Source: an uncultured Bacillaceae bacterium
Lineage (GTDB): Bacteria; Bacillota; Bacilli; Bacillales; Pradoshiaceae
Reading direction: 5' to 3'
DNA: 20,515 bases
Assembly: GCA_904501845.1 (NCBI GenBank)
Contig: CAJGCH010000022.1
Span: 1 to 20,515, forward strand
Part shown: positions 8,993-16,106 of the stretch, piece by piece
How the letters are laid out: each line of letters starts with the position of its first letter
Position numbering within the stretch: position 1 is the first letter of the stretch
Translations under genes and position numbers: made by a program
The notes under the pieces: generated by a model
Database searches by the model: none
The model's input: the letters and a program-made list of their open reading frames with translations, nothing else
Told to the model about the DNA's origin: nothing

Positions 8993-9274
8993 TTATTTTC
9001 GCATAGAAGCGTCATGAAGAGCGGATAATTCCTTCTCCAGAAACTCTAACAAACCTTTACCGTCACGTTCCTCTATTAATCCCAATCTGACAGCAAAGTC
9101 AATTTCTCTGGATAGGCCAAACATTTGTGTATCCAAAACTTCTTCATACAAAGGACATTGAGGCATAGTCAAATTATCCATTTGAACTTTAATAAGTTTA
9201 AATATTTTATCAGCATCGGCCTTAAGTAATGCATAGGCCTTTTCTTGATGATTGACAAGGATATCAGATGTCAA
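8993..9274 (-). CDS. ylaN: YlaN, UPF0358 small protein linked to iron-dependent Fur control
   Basis: 93-residue cytoplasmic protein. The core KAYALLKADADKIFKLIKVQ, then MDNLTMPQCPLYEEVLDTQM and FGLSREIDFAVRLGLI, is almost the same as what I remember of B. subtilis YlaN, so family assignment is secure. YlaN homologues have been reported to bind Fe(II) and relieve Fur repression and to be needed under iron limitation; that is knowledge of the family, not visible here. It is mainly helical with no membrane segment. The start is TTG at 9274, chosen because GGGGGG lies 8-9 bases upstream. It is the gene before ftsW, with its own terminator, and is divergent from ylaL. Confidence 0.95.
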   Translation of the reverse strand: MTSDILVNHQEKAYALLKADADKIFKLIKVQMDNLTMPQCPLYEEVLDTQMFGLSREIDFAVRLGLIEERDGKGLLEFLEKELSALHDASMRK

Positions 9275-9311
9275 TGTACAATCCCCCCATTATGGCCCAA
9301 TGAACCAATCT

Positions 9312-9317
9312 ATTATA
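9312..9317 (-). promoter_or_regulatory. Probable -10 box of the ylaN promoter
   Basis: On the minus strand a perfect TATAAT lies 37 bases ahead of the TTG start of ylaN. The expected -35 region, 16-18 bases further upstream (near TTAAGCTT), is a poor match, so only the -10 box is proposed. Confidence 0.5.
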
Positions 9318-9465
9318 AAATTTTACCCTTAAAAGCTTAAAAATGCAAGGAAACCTAGGCAGACAATTGCTCAAATATGTAAAAAAAACAAAAAAGAAGA
9401 GGACGCTTATTACTGTACAAGAATATGCCGTAATTATAAGATTAAGAGGAAAAGGAGTGAGTGGG

Positions 9466-9972
9466 ATGGCAGAAGTCATACAGATTAAAGGGAATGTGAA
9501 GTATCCGATATATATTGATACAGGTGTATGGATTTTTGATGAACGAAAATTCAATATAGAAGATTGGCACCCTGAGAAAGACACACAGAAAGACAGTGAG
9601 CAAGTAAACTACTTGAAATCCGTTTCTTCCCAATGGGATAAAGAAATTATCGAAGGTTCGTCTCCCCCGCCTGCAGAAAAACCTGCCAAAAAGACGAAAA
9701 AACAAGAATTGCTCGAAGGAAATTTTGTCATCGCTTTCAAGCCGTTCATCTTGAATACTGAGCCTATGCCTGATGCAAGCAAAGCCATTATACATACGCA
9801 AGATGAGGACTTAGAATTTCCTTTAGAGGAGGCTCTCGCCTTCATAGCCGGGTTCTCTTTAAATGGCAAACCCCTTTCCGAAGAAATGGGCGGTCCCCTT
9901 TACCTCTATAAAGGAGATGGCTCTAATCGTGATAAGCCAATTAAATATGTGAGCGGCATTACGATTATATAA
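9466..9972 (+). CDS. ylaL: YlaL-like conserved hypothetical protein
   Basis: 168-residue cytoplasmic protein without a signal peptide or membrane segment. It resembles B. subtilis YlaL in its opening (IQIKGNVKYPIYIDTGVWIFDERK), in its tail (GPLYLYKGDGSNRDKPIKYV) and in its place next to phoH. A charged, Lys/Pro-rich linker (about 66-86, with PPPAEKPAKKTKK) separates an N-terminal segment from a C-terminal one. Some database entries call the family a peptidyl-prolyl isomerase; I see nothing in the sequence that supports this, so function is unknown. ATG at 9466 is chosen because AAAAGGAG lies 8 bases upstream; longer upstream readings in the same frame have no such site. It converges on phoH. 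Confidence 0.85.
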   Translation: MAEVIQIKGNVKYPIYIDTGVWIFDERKFNIEDWHPEKDTQKDSEQVNYLKSVSSQWDKEIIEGSSPPPAEKPAKKTKKQELLEGNFVIAFKPFILNTEPMPDASKAIIHTQDEDLEFPLEEALAFIAGFSLNGKPLSEEMGGPLYLYKGDGSNRDKPIKYVSGITII

Positions 9973-10011
9973 GAATAGGGGAGCACCTGATACGCGGTGC
10001 TCCCCTATTCT
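9972..10011. terminator. Hairpin between convergent ylaL and phoH, likely bidirectional terminator
   Basis: Perfect 16-bp stem AGAATAGGGGAGCACC / GGTGCTCCCCTATTCT with an 8-base loop, overlapping the last base of the ylaL stop and ending 26 bases from the phoH stop. Both flanks are only moderately T-rich, so it may rely on stem strength. Confidence 0.8.
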
Positions 10012-10037
10012 GAATAAACCCCATTCTCTTACTTGCC

Positions 10038-11366
10038 TCATAATAAATCAGCCGCCAGCTGAGCCAGTTCTGACCTTTCCCCTTTCACCAGGTTCACATG
10101 GCCCGCAATCGGCTCATCCTTGAACCTCTCAAGTACATAAGTCAACCCATTATTCCCTTCATCCAAATAGGGATGGTCAATTTGAGCAGGATCGCCAAGA
10201 AGGATTATTTTACTGCGTTCACCGACCCTCGTCAGTATGGTTTTTACCTCATGCTTAGTTAAGTTTTGAGCCTCATCCATGATAATGTAGCTGTCAGGAA
10301 GGCTTCTGCCGCGAATATATGTCAAGGCTTCGACCTCAATCGAATGGATACCTGCCAGAATAGAATCAAGCTCTCCCGGTTTTTTCGTGTTAAACAAGTA
10401 TTCGAGATTATCATAAATCGGCTGCATCCACGGCCTTAGCTTTTCTTCTTTTTCTCCCGGCAAAAAGCCCAAATCCTTCCCCATCGGAACGATTGGCCTC
10501 GAGACAAGGAGCTTGTTATATTCACTGAGGTCTTCCGTTTGCAAAAGTCCTGCAGCAAGTGCCAGCAAGGTTTTCCCCGTTCCTGCCTTACCCGTCATTG
10601 TGACAAGCTGGATATCCTTGCGCAGGAGGAGCTCAAACGCCATCTGCTGCTGGGCATTTCGCGGCTTCACCCCCCAGATCTGCTCGTGATTATATCTCAG
10701 CTTTATGACTCTGTCCCTGCCACGAACAATCCCAATTGCTGACAGGGAAGGCTGTTCGTGATTTTTCATAATCAAAAATTGATTCGGAAATACCGGTTCC
10801 AAAATCGGCGCATCCTTTAGCAGCAATTCCCCTTTGGAATAAAATTGATTAAAGGCCTCCCGCTCCATATAGACTTCTTTAAATCCAGCATATTGCTGAT
10901 TGACCGTCACAACTCGATCACTAAGGAAATCTTCCGCAATTAAGCCAAGGACATCTGCCTTTACCCTCATTAATATATCCTTAGAAACCAATATGACAGC
11001 CTTTCCGTCCTTTTTCGTCTCCTCTTCAAGAGAGAGGTTTTTGGCGACTGCCAATATTCTGTTATCATTCGATTTCTCCAGAAAGTAGTCCTGAACATTT
11101 TGAATGGAACGATGATTCAATTCTATTTTCAGTCTCCCGCCATTTGGCAAAGGGACTTTCTCATGCAGGTTTCCCTTTGTGCGAAGTTGGTCGATAAGCC
11201 TTGATACATAACGCGCATTCTTCCCCACTTCATCTAAATTTCTTTTCTTTGAATCTAATTCCTCTAGAACTACCGCCGGAATAACCACCTCATTATCAGA
11301 GAATGAATAAATCGACATTGGATCTTGCAGCAGCACATTTGTATCCAGAACATAGATTTTGCTCAA
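10038..11366 (-). CDS. phoH: PhoH-family ATPase with N-terminal PIN domain (YlaK)
   Basis: 442-residue PIN-PhoH protein. The N-terminal PIN nuclease domain (about 3-140) starts SKIYVLDTNVLLQDP with the metal-site Asp8 and has further acidic residues in LEELDSKK and LVSKD. The C-terminal PhoH ATPase domain (about 235-440) has Walker A GKAGTGKT (259-266), Walker B IIMDEAQN (361-368) and GDPAQIDHP. Actinobacterial relatives are reported RNA helicase/ribonucleases; the Bacillus role is not established. The start is TTG at 11366, because GGGGG lies 7 bases upstream and the length then equals that of B. subtilis YlaK; a longer frame from 11402 would add 12 residues not typical of the family. A 35-codon Cys/His-rich frame ends 25 bases upstream. 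Confidence 0.93.
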   Translation of the reverse strand: MSKIYVLDTNVLLQDPMSIYSFSDNEVVIPAVVLEELDSKKRNLDEVGKNARYVSRLIDQLRTKGNLHEKVPLPNGGRLKIELNHRSIQNVQDYFLEKSNDNRILAVAKNLSLEEETKKDGKAVILVSKDILMRVKADVLGLIAEDFLSDRVVTVNQQYAGFKEVYMEREAFNQFYSKGELLLKDAPILEPVFPNQFLIMKNHEQPSLSAIGIVRGRDRVIKLRYNHEQIWGVKPRNAQQQMAFELLLRKDIQLVTMTGKAGTGKTLLALAAGLLQTEDLSEYNKLLVSRPIVPMGKDLGFLPGEKEEKLRPWMQPIYDNLEYLFNTKKPGELDSILAGIHSIEVEALTYIRGRSLPDSYIIMDEAQNLTKHEVKTILTRVGERSKIILLGDPAQIDHPYLDEGNNGLTYVLERFKDEPIAGHVNLVKGERSELAQLAADLL

Positions 11367-11391
11367 ACCATATCCCCCTGTCCCCAGTAGA

Positions 11392-11499
11392 TTATCCAGC
11401 AAGCTTTACATCTCTATCCAATTTATGTCCGGGACAATCCTCATGCTCAATATATGAGCATTGATTTAAAAAAAGAAGAGCCTGACAAAAAATACACAT
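11392..11499 (-). CDS. Putative 35-residue Cys/His-rich small protein upstream of phoH
   Basis: An ATG frame of 35 codons ending TAA 25 bases before the phoH start. The ATG is preceded by GGGAAGGTG, a plausible ribosome binding site whose AGGTG ends 8 bases upstream. The peptide opens MCIFCQALLFLNQC and continues SYIEHEDCPGHKLDRD, so it carries CxxC (Cys2, Cys5), Cys14, His19, Cys22 and His25 in a chain this short, a pattern seen in small metal-binding proteins. I do not recognise the family. Its tight spacing and shared strand suggest cotranslation with phoH/ylaK. It could instead be a chance frame in the phoH leader; conservation would decide. Confidence 0.55.
   Translation of the reverse strand: MCIFCQALLFLNQCSYIEHEDCPGHKLDRDVKLAG
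11443..11461. repeat. Small inverted repeat upstream of phoH
   Basis: ATGCTCA - ATATA - TGAGCAT, a perfect 7-bp inverted repeat inside the putative 35-codon frame. No T-run follows on either strand, so it is not an intrinsic terminator. It may be an operator or chance. Confidence 0.3.
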
Positions 11500-11534
11500 C
11501 TGTGAGGCACCTTCCCTAAAATAATTCAGCCCCC

Positions 11535-11563
11535 TCTACAAGCTCATGCAAAAATGGTATAAT
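11535..11563 (+). promoter_or_regulatory. Promoter of ylaI (extended -10)
   Basis: TCTACA (11535-11540), 17 bases, then TATAAT (11558-11563), with TGG directly before the -10 box forming an extended -10. The ylaI ATG is 31 bases downstream, so this fits a vegetative sigma-A promoter. Confidence 0.7.
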
Positions 11564-11594
11564 TGAGTAATAGGAAATCGATTGGGGTGTTAAC

Positions 11595-11795
11595 ATGAGA
11601 GTGAAATGCGTGATTTGCGATAAAATCGAATCCATCGAGGATGAAACATTGATGGCCAAAAGGCTTCGCAATCGTCCCATTCATACATATATGTGCAAGC
11701 CATGCAACGAGCGGATCAAGGAGCGGACAAACGCCAGAATCGAGACCGGAAATTTCCGTTTGTATCGTGCCGCCAAAAACGAGGATAATTGGTAA
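11595..11795 (+). CDS. ylaI: YlaI-like small zinc-ribbon protein
   Basis: 66-residue basic protein with two CxxC knuckles, Cys5-Val-Ile-Cys8 and Cys34-Lys-Pro-Cys37, separated by 25 residues. This is a likely zinc-binding ribbon, followed by an Arg/Lys-rich tail (RIKERTNARIETGNFRLY). It matches the YlaI/DUF2197 type by layout, length and position near typA and phoH. No function is established; a nucleic-acid or ribosome partner would be a guess. ATG at 11595 follows TTGGGGTG 5 bases upstream, and a strong extended -10 promoter precedes it. It ends at a bidirectional terminator facing the minus-strand typA cluster. Confidence 0.88.
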   Translation: MRVKCVICDKIESIEDETLMAKRLRNRPIHTYMCKPCNERIKERTNARIETGNFRLYRAAKNEDNW

Positions 11796-11812
11796 ACCTG
11801 AATGAATGTATA

Positions 11813-11850
11813 AAAAAAGAGAAATGGAATAATATCCATTTCTCTTTTTT
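11813..11850. terminator. Bidirectional terminator between ylaI and the typA cluster
   Basis: AAAAAAGAGAAATGGA - 6-base loop - TCCATTTCTCTTTTTT, a perfect 16-bp stem whose ends form a U-tract when read from either strand. It lies between two convergent stop codons. Confidence 0.93.
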
Positions 11851-12139
11851 ATTCTGGCGGAAATTGCTCATAGCGCTCCGGATGGCTAAGCACCTGTTTA
11901 AGCATCACTTCAACCATCTCCTCGCGAAAACGGAATTGATCATCAATCCCATCCTTCATGAATTCAACCGTATACCAGCCATCTCTTTTTTTGTAGGAAT
12001 AACGGTCAACCCCATGATCGTCCTCTAACGTTTGTTCAAACAAGCGAACGGTATCACGGGCTGCCGTGTCATCGGGTCTCGCGTCATAAACAATTCGAAT
12101 GGTTAGCCAGTTATAGACTGCATCCATAAGATTATTCAT
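11849..12139 (-). CDS. Hypothetical 96-residue acidic protein, coupled to ylaH
   Basis: I do not assign a function. The protein is soluble and acidic, without a signal peptide or membrane segment. It begins MNNLMDAVYNWLTIRIVYDARPDD, with predicted alternating helix and strand (RLFEQTLEDDHGVDRYSYKKRDGWYTVEF), and ends PERYEQFPPE. I have the impression that similar proteins occur in other Bacillaceae at this place, but cannot confirm. Its ATG overlaps the ylaH stop in TGATG, so translation is probably coupled. An alternative start is the ATG at codon 5. It is the last gene of the typA-ylaH cluster and ends at the shared terminator. Confidence 0.8.
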   Translation of the reverse strand: MNNLMDAVYNWLTIRIVYDARPDDTAARDTVRLFEQTLEDDHGVDRYSYKKRDGWYTVEFMKDGIDDQFRFREEMVEVMLKQVLSHPERYEQFPPE

Positions 12140-12486
12140 CAGCCAGCATCCCTTCCTTCCTTCCCATACTCCTGCTTAGTTTCTTTGTGGAGACGGTATT
12201 TATAAAGCGCAAGGAATACCGCCGCCACTGCCAAGACTTCTGTAACCGGCAGAAACAAAGCTAAAAACGTCAGGAACGAACAAGCAAAAGCCATAATGGC
12301 ATAGACAACGATTGTTTTACCCCATGTAAGTTTTCTCGCAAAACCAAGCTTAAAAACTAAGCCGCTAAGCAGAACAATGGTCAAGTATAAAGCCCACATT
12401 CCAATCTGTGTATACTCTGGGTCACCTACCCTGTATAACTCGGCAAAGAACGGCAAATTACTTGTAATATCCACTCGAAATAGCAC
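12139..12486 (-). CDS. ylaH: YlaH-like small integral membrane protein
   Basis: About 115 residues with three hydrophobic segments (about 28-48, 58-77 and 82-96) and a charged C-terminal tail (YRLHKETKQEYGKEGR), so most likely an integral membrane protein with a short cytosolic tail. The FFAELYRV...GMWALYLTIV stretch and the position directly downstream of typA match the YlaH family, whose function is unknown. The start is uncertain: GTG at 12486 is annotated, with GGGG 7 bases before it, and a second in-frame GTG lies at 12474 with GGGAG about 11 bases upstream. It is 23 bases after typA and overlaps the next gene by one base, so all three are likely cotranscribed. Confidence 0.82.
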   Translation of the reverse strand: MLFRVDITSNLPFFAELYRVGDPEYTQIGMWALYLTIVLLSGLVFKLGFARKLTWGKTIVVYAIMAFACSFLTFLALFLPVTEVLAVAAVFLALYKYRLHKETKQEYGKEGRDAG

Positions 12487-12509
12487 TCCCTATCCCCAAA
12501 AGGTAATGA

Positions 12510-14348
12510 TTATTCAGCGAGTTTTTTCTTCTTAGCTGCCTTTTCACGTTCGTTCTTATCAAGGATTTTTTTACGCAAGCGGATGGATTCTGGAGTAACC
12601 TCACAGTATTCATCATCATTTAGATACTCAAGCGCCTCTTCCAGTGACATGATTCTTGGTTTCTTCATTGTCACGGTGTTATCCTTCGTAGCTGAACGCA
12701 CGTTCGTTTGTTGTTTCGCACGAACAATGTTAACGGTCAAATCATTTTCACGATTATGTTCTCCGACAATCATGCCCTCATAAATTTCTGTACCAGGCTC
12801 AACAAAAATCACGCCGCGGTCCTCAATTTGGATGATGCCGTATTGGGTTGCCTTCCCTGTTTCCATGGAAACAAGCACCCCTTGTCTTCTTCCGCCGACT
12901 TGTCCTGCTTGCATTGGCTGATAGGAATCAAACGTGTGATTTAAAATTCCATATCCGCGTGTCAATGTCAGGAATTCTGTTGTATAACCAATCAAACCGC
13001 GGGATGGTACATTGAAGACAAGACGGACTTGTCCACTGCCGTTGTTGACCATATCAAGCATTTCGCCTTTTCTTTCCCCAAGGGATTCCATGATGGCACC
13101 TGTATACTCCTCAGGAATATCCACTTGAACGCGCTCAACAGGCTCACATCTAACTCCATCGATATTACGGATAATAACTTCAGGCTTAGATACTTGAAGC
13201 TCATAACCCTCACGGCGCATATTCTCAATCAAGATGGACAGATGAAGCTCGCCGCGTCCAGATACGATCCATGCGTCCGGTGAATCTGTCGGATCTACAC
13301 GCAAGCTGACGTCAGTTTGCAATTGAGCCATCAAGCGCTCTTCGATTTTACGGGATGTTACCCATTTCCCTTCACGGCCTGCAAACGGACTGTTATTAAC
13401 GACAAAAGTCATTTGCAGCGTAGGCTCGTCAATACGAAGAACTGGAAGCGGATCCTGGGCATCAACAGGGCAAACAGTTTCCCCTACGTTGATATCTTCC
13501 ATGCCGCTGACGGCTACTAAATCACCCGGGAATGCTTCCTCTACTTCGACACGCTTCAAGCCTTGGAAACCAAAGATTTTTGTTACGCGGAAGTTTTTCG
13601 CAGTGCCATCAAGCTTCATTAAGGATACTTGCTGGCCTACTCTCATCGTTCCGCGGAATACACGACCAATTCCGATTCTTCCTAGGTAATCGCTATAATC
13701 AAGAAGGGCTACCTGGAATTGAAGAGGCTCTTCACGGTTATCGACTGGAGATGGAATGTTTTGAACGATAGATTCAAACAAGCATTCCATATTCTCTTCC
13801 TGATCAGATGGATCTGGGCTTAATGATGCTGTTCCGTTAATACCTGAAGCATAGATGACCGGGAATTCTAATTGATCTTCGGTCGCATCCAGTTCGATGA
13901 ATAAATCGATAACTTCATCGACCACTTCCTCTGGTCTTGCGAAATCACGGTCAATTTTATTCACCACGACGATTGGCGTTAATTTTTGTTCAAGCGCCTT
14001 TTTCAAAACAAAGCGTGTTTGCGGCATGCAGCCTTCATAGGCATCAACGATTAAAAGTACCCCGTCAACCATCTTCATGATACGTTCCACTTCTCCGCCG
14101 AAGTCAGCGTGTCCTGGTGTATCCAAAATATTGATGCGTGTATCTTTATAGTTAACCGCCGTATTTTTCGCCAAAATGGTAATACCGCGTTCTCTTTCAA
14201 GATCATTTGAATCCATTGCTCTTTCTGCGACCTGTTCATTTGAACGGAATGTGCCAGCTTGTTTTAACAGCTGGTCAACCAGTGTTGTTTTCCCATGGTC
14301 AACGTGAGCAATAATGGCTATATTCTTGATATCATTTCTGTATTGCAA
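12510..14348 (-). CDS. typA: Ribosome-associated GTPase TypA/BipA
   Basis: 612-residue translational GTPase of the EF-G/LepA group that binds the ribosome and is implicated in 50S assembly and growth at low temperature or under stress. The G domain is complete: AHVDHGKTT (14-22), RGITI (54-58), DTPGHADF (76-83) and NKID (130-133). It is followed by domain II, the EF-G-like domains III and V (the latter around PEVIIRNIDGVRCEP and beyond) and the BipA-specific C-terminal domain (GRRQGVLVSMETG onwards), ending in a Lys-rich tail. The start is TTG at 14348 with GGGAG 9 bases upstream; the frame has no nearer ATG that keeps the conserved N-terminus. It is the first gene of the cluster with ylaH and the 96-residue gene. 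Confidence 0.97.
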   Translation of the reverse strand: MQYRNDIKNIAIIAHVDHGKTTLVDQLLKQAGTFRSNEQVAERAMDSNDLERERGITILAKNTAVNYKDTRINILDTPGHADFGGEVERIMKMVDGVLLIVDAYEGCMPQTRFVLKKALEQKLTPIVVVNKIDRDFARPEEVVDEVIDLFIELDATEDQLEFPVIYASGINGTASLSPDPSDQEENMECLFESIVQNIPSPVDNREEPLQFQVALLDYSDYLGRIGIGRVFRGTMRVGQQVSLMKLDGTAKNFRVTKIFGFQGLKRVEVEEAFPGDLVAVSGMEDINVGETVCPVDAQDPLPVLRIDEPTLQMTFVVNNSPFAGREGKWVTSRKIEERLMAQLQTDVSLRVDPTDSPDAWIVSGRGELHLSILIENMRREGYELQVSKPEVIIRNIDGVRCEPVERVQVDIPEEYTGAIMESLGERKGEMLDMVNNGSGQVRLVFNVPSRGLIGYTTEFLTLTRGYGILNHTFDSYQPMQAGQVGGRRQGVLVSMETGKATQYGIIQIEDRGVIFVEPGTEIYEGMIVGEHNRENDLTVNIVRAKQQTNVRSATKDNTVTMKKPRIMSLEEALEYLNDDEYCEVTPESIRLRKKILDKNEREKAAKKKKLAE

Positions 14349-14393
14349 CTACTTCAACTCCCAATTTTTATGCATATTGTAACCAACCTTCCC

Positions 14394-14402
14394 ATTATAC
14401 CA
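14394..14402 (-). promoter_or_regulatory. Extended -10 promoter of typA
   Basis: On the minus strand TGGTATAAT, a perfect extended -10, stands 45 bases ahead of the TTG start. The -35 region is a poor match, which an extended -10 can compensate. It is divergent from and close to the ylaF promoter. Confidence 0.7.
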
Positions 14403-14411
14403 TACTGAAAG

Positions 14412-14440
14412 TAGAAAACCGCCATCATTTTGTGTACAAT
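14412..14440 (+). promoter_or_regulatory. Possible promoter of the ylaF-like gene
   Basis: TAGAAA (14412-14417), 17-base spacer, TACAAT (14435-14440). It lies 27 bases before the TTG start and back-to-back with the typA promoter. Confidence 0.45.
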
Positions 14441-14467
14441 GGGAAATAAGATTGGAGTGTGATACTT

Positions 14468-14644
14468 TTGAATATTAAAATTGTTTTCTTAGCCTTATCC
14501 ATATTGGCTGTTGCCAGCCTTTCAGGAATTGCCATTTCCATATCAGTAGGAAGCGCCATCTTAAGCATACTTAGCTTAGTGGCTTTCATCGCCGTTATGG
14601 GAAGCGGATTTACTCTCAAAAAGCGTTGGAGAGAAAAACTATAA
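14468..14644 (+). CDS. ylaF: YlaF-like small membrane protein
   Basis: 58-residue protein with two hydrophobic segments, NIKIVFLALSILAVASLSGI and a second from about 29 to 50, ending in a basic tail (KKRWREKL). It looks like a small two-helix membrane protein with its C-terminus in the cytosol. Size and position next to typA suggest B. subtilis YlaF (DUF5325 type); function is unknown. I place the start at TTG 14468 with GGAG 10 bases upstream; a GTG at 14459 in the same frame would be too close to that site. It is divergent from typA and ends before a hairpin terminator. Confidence 0.7.
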   Translation: MNIKIVFLALSILAVASLSGIAISISVGSAILSILSLVAFIAVMGSGFTLKKRWREKL

Positions 14645-14722
14645 CAATAATTAGGCAATTTTCGCACATTTTTCTTCTTTTTGCAACATAAACGCATTCT
14701 GGACCCATCCAGGATACAATAA

Positions 14723-14752
14723 AACGCCAGCAAGCATAAGCTTGCTGGCGTT
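14723..14752. terminator. Hairpin terminator between ylaF and suhB
   Basis: AACGCCAGCAAGC - ATAA - GCTTGCTGGCGTT, a perfect 13-bp stem. On the minus strand it is followed by TTATTGTATCC and on the plus strand by ATTATTAA. It lies between two convergent genes and probably ends both. Confidence 0.88.
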
Positions 14753-14777
14753 ATTATTAATCTCCAAAATCCTGTTT

Positions 14778-15566
14778 TTATGATAAATACCGTTCCATGA
14801 TGGCTTCATGCAGCTTTGGAGAAGTCGCAATCAGCGAGCTTTTTTTCAAGTAATGAATAGGGTTGCCTTTAAGGTCTGTCACTTTTCCGCCCAGTTCTTC
14901 GATAATGATGGTTCCTCCGGCAAAATCCCAAGGAGCAAGCCGCATCGAGATATAGGCATTTAGTCTTCCCGTGGCCACATAAATAAGTTCAAGAGCTGCG
15001 GAACCATACGACCTTGTTCCGCGCACTTCTCTTACAAGCTGGGCTGTGACATCCTTGTCGATCTTCTTGTTTTCCGTCAGCCATATGGCATTCAAGCCGA
15101 CAATCGATTCTTCGAGCTTAGCTTCTTTCATCGGTTCGATTCTCTTTTCGTTTTGGAATGCTCCTTCGCCTCTGATGCAATGATATAGTTCATCATGAAC
15201 GACGTCATAAATCAGTCCGATTTTGCCAACCCCATTCTCTACTATGCCAATCGAGATGGCAAAATTCCTCTGCTGGTGGACAAAATTCATCGTTCCGTCA
15301 ATCGGATCGATGATCCAAACAACCCCCTTAAGCTCTTCAAGATCATGCCCTGCTCCCTCTTCCCCGAGCACAATATGATCTGGGAACCGCTCAGCTATCC
15401 TCTCTATAAAGAAGTGTTCGACATCTTTATCCATATTGGTCACTAAATCATTCATGCTTGATTTAGTCTCAATATCCAGGATTGTTTCAAAAGATTGAGT
15501 AATTCTCTGCCCCGCCTCTTTTATCCAACGAACCGCTTGTGCATGTATTTCATCAATACCTGCCAT
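14778..15566 (-). CDS. suhB: Inositol-1-monophosphatase family phosphatase (SuhB/YktC)
   Basis: 262-residue Mg-dependent phosphatase of the inositol monophosphatase superfamily. Metal and substrate residues are all present: LGEEG (Glu69/Glu70), IDPIDGTMNF (Asp87, Asp90, Gly91, Thr92) and the late motif APWDFAGG (Asp214). In Bacillus the neighbouring-gene context matches yktC. The exact substrate is uncertain: members hydrolyse inositol phosphate, and relatives act on fructose-1,6-bisphosphate, NADP or adenosine bisphosphate. The start is ATG at 15566, because GAGGTGG lies 8 bases upstream; a GTG at 15575 falls inside that site. It stands alone, with a terminator after it and ykzI upstream on the same strand. 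Confidence 0.93.
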   Translation of the reverse strand: MAGIDEIHAQAVRWIKEAGQRITQSFETILDIETKSSMNDLVTNMDKDVEHFFIERIAERFPDHIVLGEEGAGHDLEELKGVVWIIDPIDGTMNFVHQQRNFAISIGIVENGVGKIGLIYDVVHDELYHCIRGEGAFQNEKRIEPMKEAKLEESIVGLNAIWLTENKKIDKDVTAQLVREVRGTRSYGSAALELIYVATGRLNAYISMRLAPWDFAGGTIIIEELGGKVTDLKGNPIHYLKKSSLIATSPKLHEAIMERYLS

Positions 15567-15732
15567 TTCTCCCACCTCAAATCAACAAGATTCTCCAATC
15601 TTATTATGTATATTATTTACAGTTTAATCCTCTCAGGCAAAATAAACAAGAAAAGACAGACCATGATAGATGAACATGAAATCCGTCTCTTCTCCTTGGT
15701 ACAATCATCAAAACGCAGCTGATTTTTTTCTA

Positions 15733-15930
15733 TTAAATTGCCTTTAGACGAACTAACTCTTTTCTGATTCTTTCAAGCTTTTGCTTAGATCTTGTCTTTT
15801 GTGTTTCGTTTTTCTGTTCCATTGCCTCAAACAACGTGGCCAATTCATAATCCATTTCCATTCGGAGGACGGCTTTCCGATGTCTTTCTACTTCCGTCGC
15901 TTTCAACGCCTGATTAACTACTTGTTTCAT
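15733..15930 (-). CDS. ykzI: YkzI-like small basic helical protein
   Basis: 65-residue charged protein, almost wholly helical by composition (KATEVERHRKAVLRMEMDYE and KTRSKQKLERIRKEL), possibly a short coiled coil. It contains no cysteine, signal peptide or membrane segment. Place between yktB and yktC and size match B. subtilis YkzI; function is unknown. I choose the ATG at 15930 because AAGGAG lies about 9 bases upstream; the longer frame from 16026 would run through the promoter region. A well-formed promoter stands 57-85 bases ahead. No strong terminator is visible before suhB. Confidence 0.75.
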   Translation of the reverse strand: MKQVVNQALKATEVERHRKAVLRMEMDYELATLFEAMEQKNETQKTRSKQKLERIRKELVRLKAI

Positions 15931-15986
15931 AGAAATCCACTCCTTGATATAAATTGAAAATTCAGATATTGGATAGTGATTTGTAT

Positions 15987-16015
15987 ATAGTATGTCTTCC
16001 TTCATAGATTTGCAA
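15987..16015 (-). promoter_or_regulatory. Promoter of ykzI
   Basis: On the minus strand TTGCAA (16010-16015), a 17-base spacer and TACTAT (15987-15992), a good sigma-A type match. It predicts a leader of about 50 bases. Confidence 0.65.
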
Positions 16016-16106
16016 CCAAAATACACACATGCCCAGTGGTTTAGGCATAATCCTATTTCTCAATAGTATTAGTATGATAAAATAAACGAGAATAGGAGGG
16101 AATCAA

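Noticed and set aside
11461..11507. Hairpin GCCTCACA/TGTCAGGC followed by T-rich sequence on the minus strand, looking like a terminator before phoH
   Set aside because: The stem has a mismatch, the T-run begins only after a CTCTTC interruption, and it overlaps the putative 35-codon frame and its upstream site. No separate transcript would need it.
15663..15722. Short plus-strand frame MIDEHEIRLFSLVQSSKRS between suhB and ykzI
   Set aside because: No good ribosome binding site, only 19 codons, no recognisable pattern.
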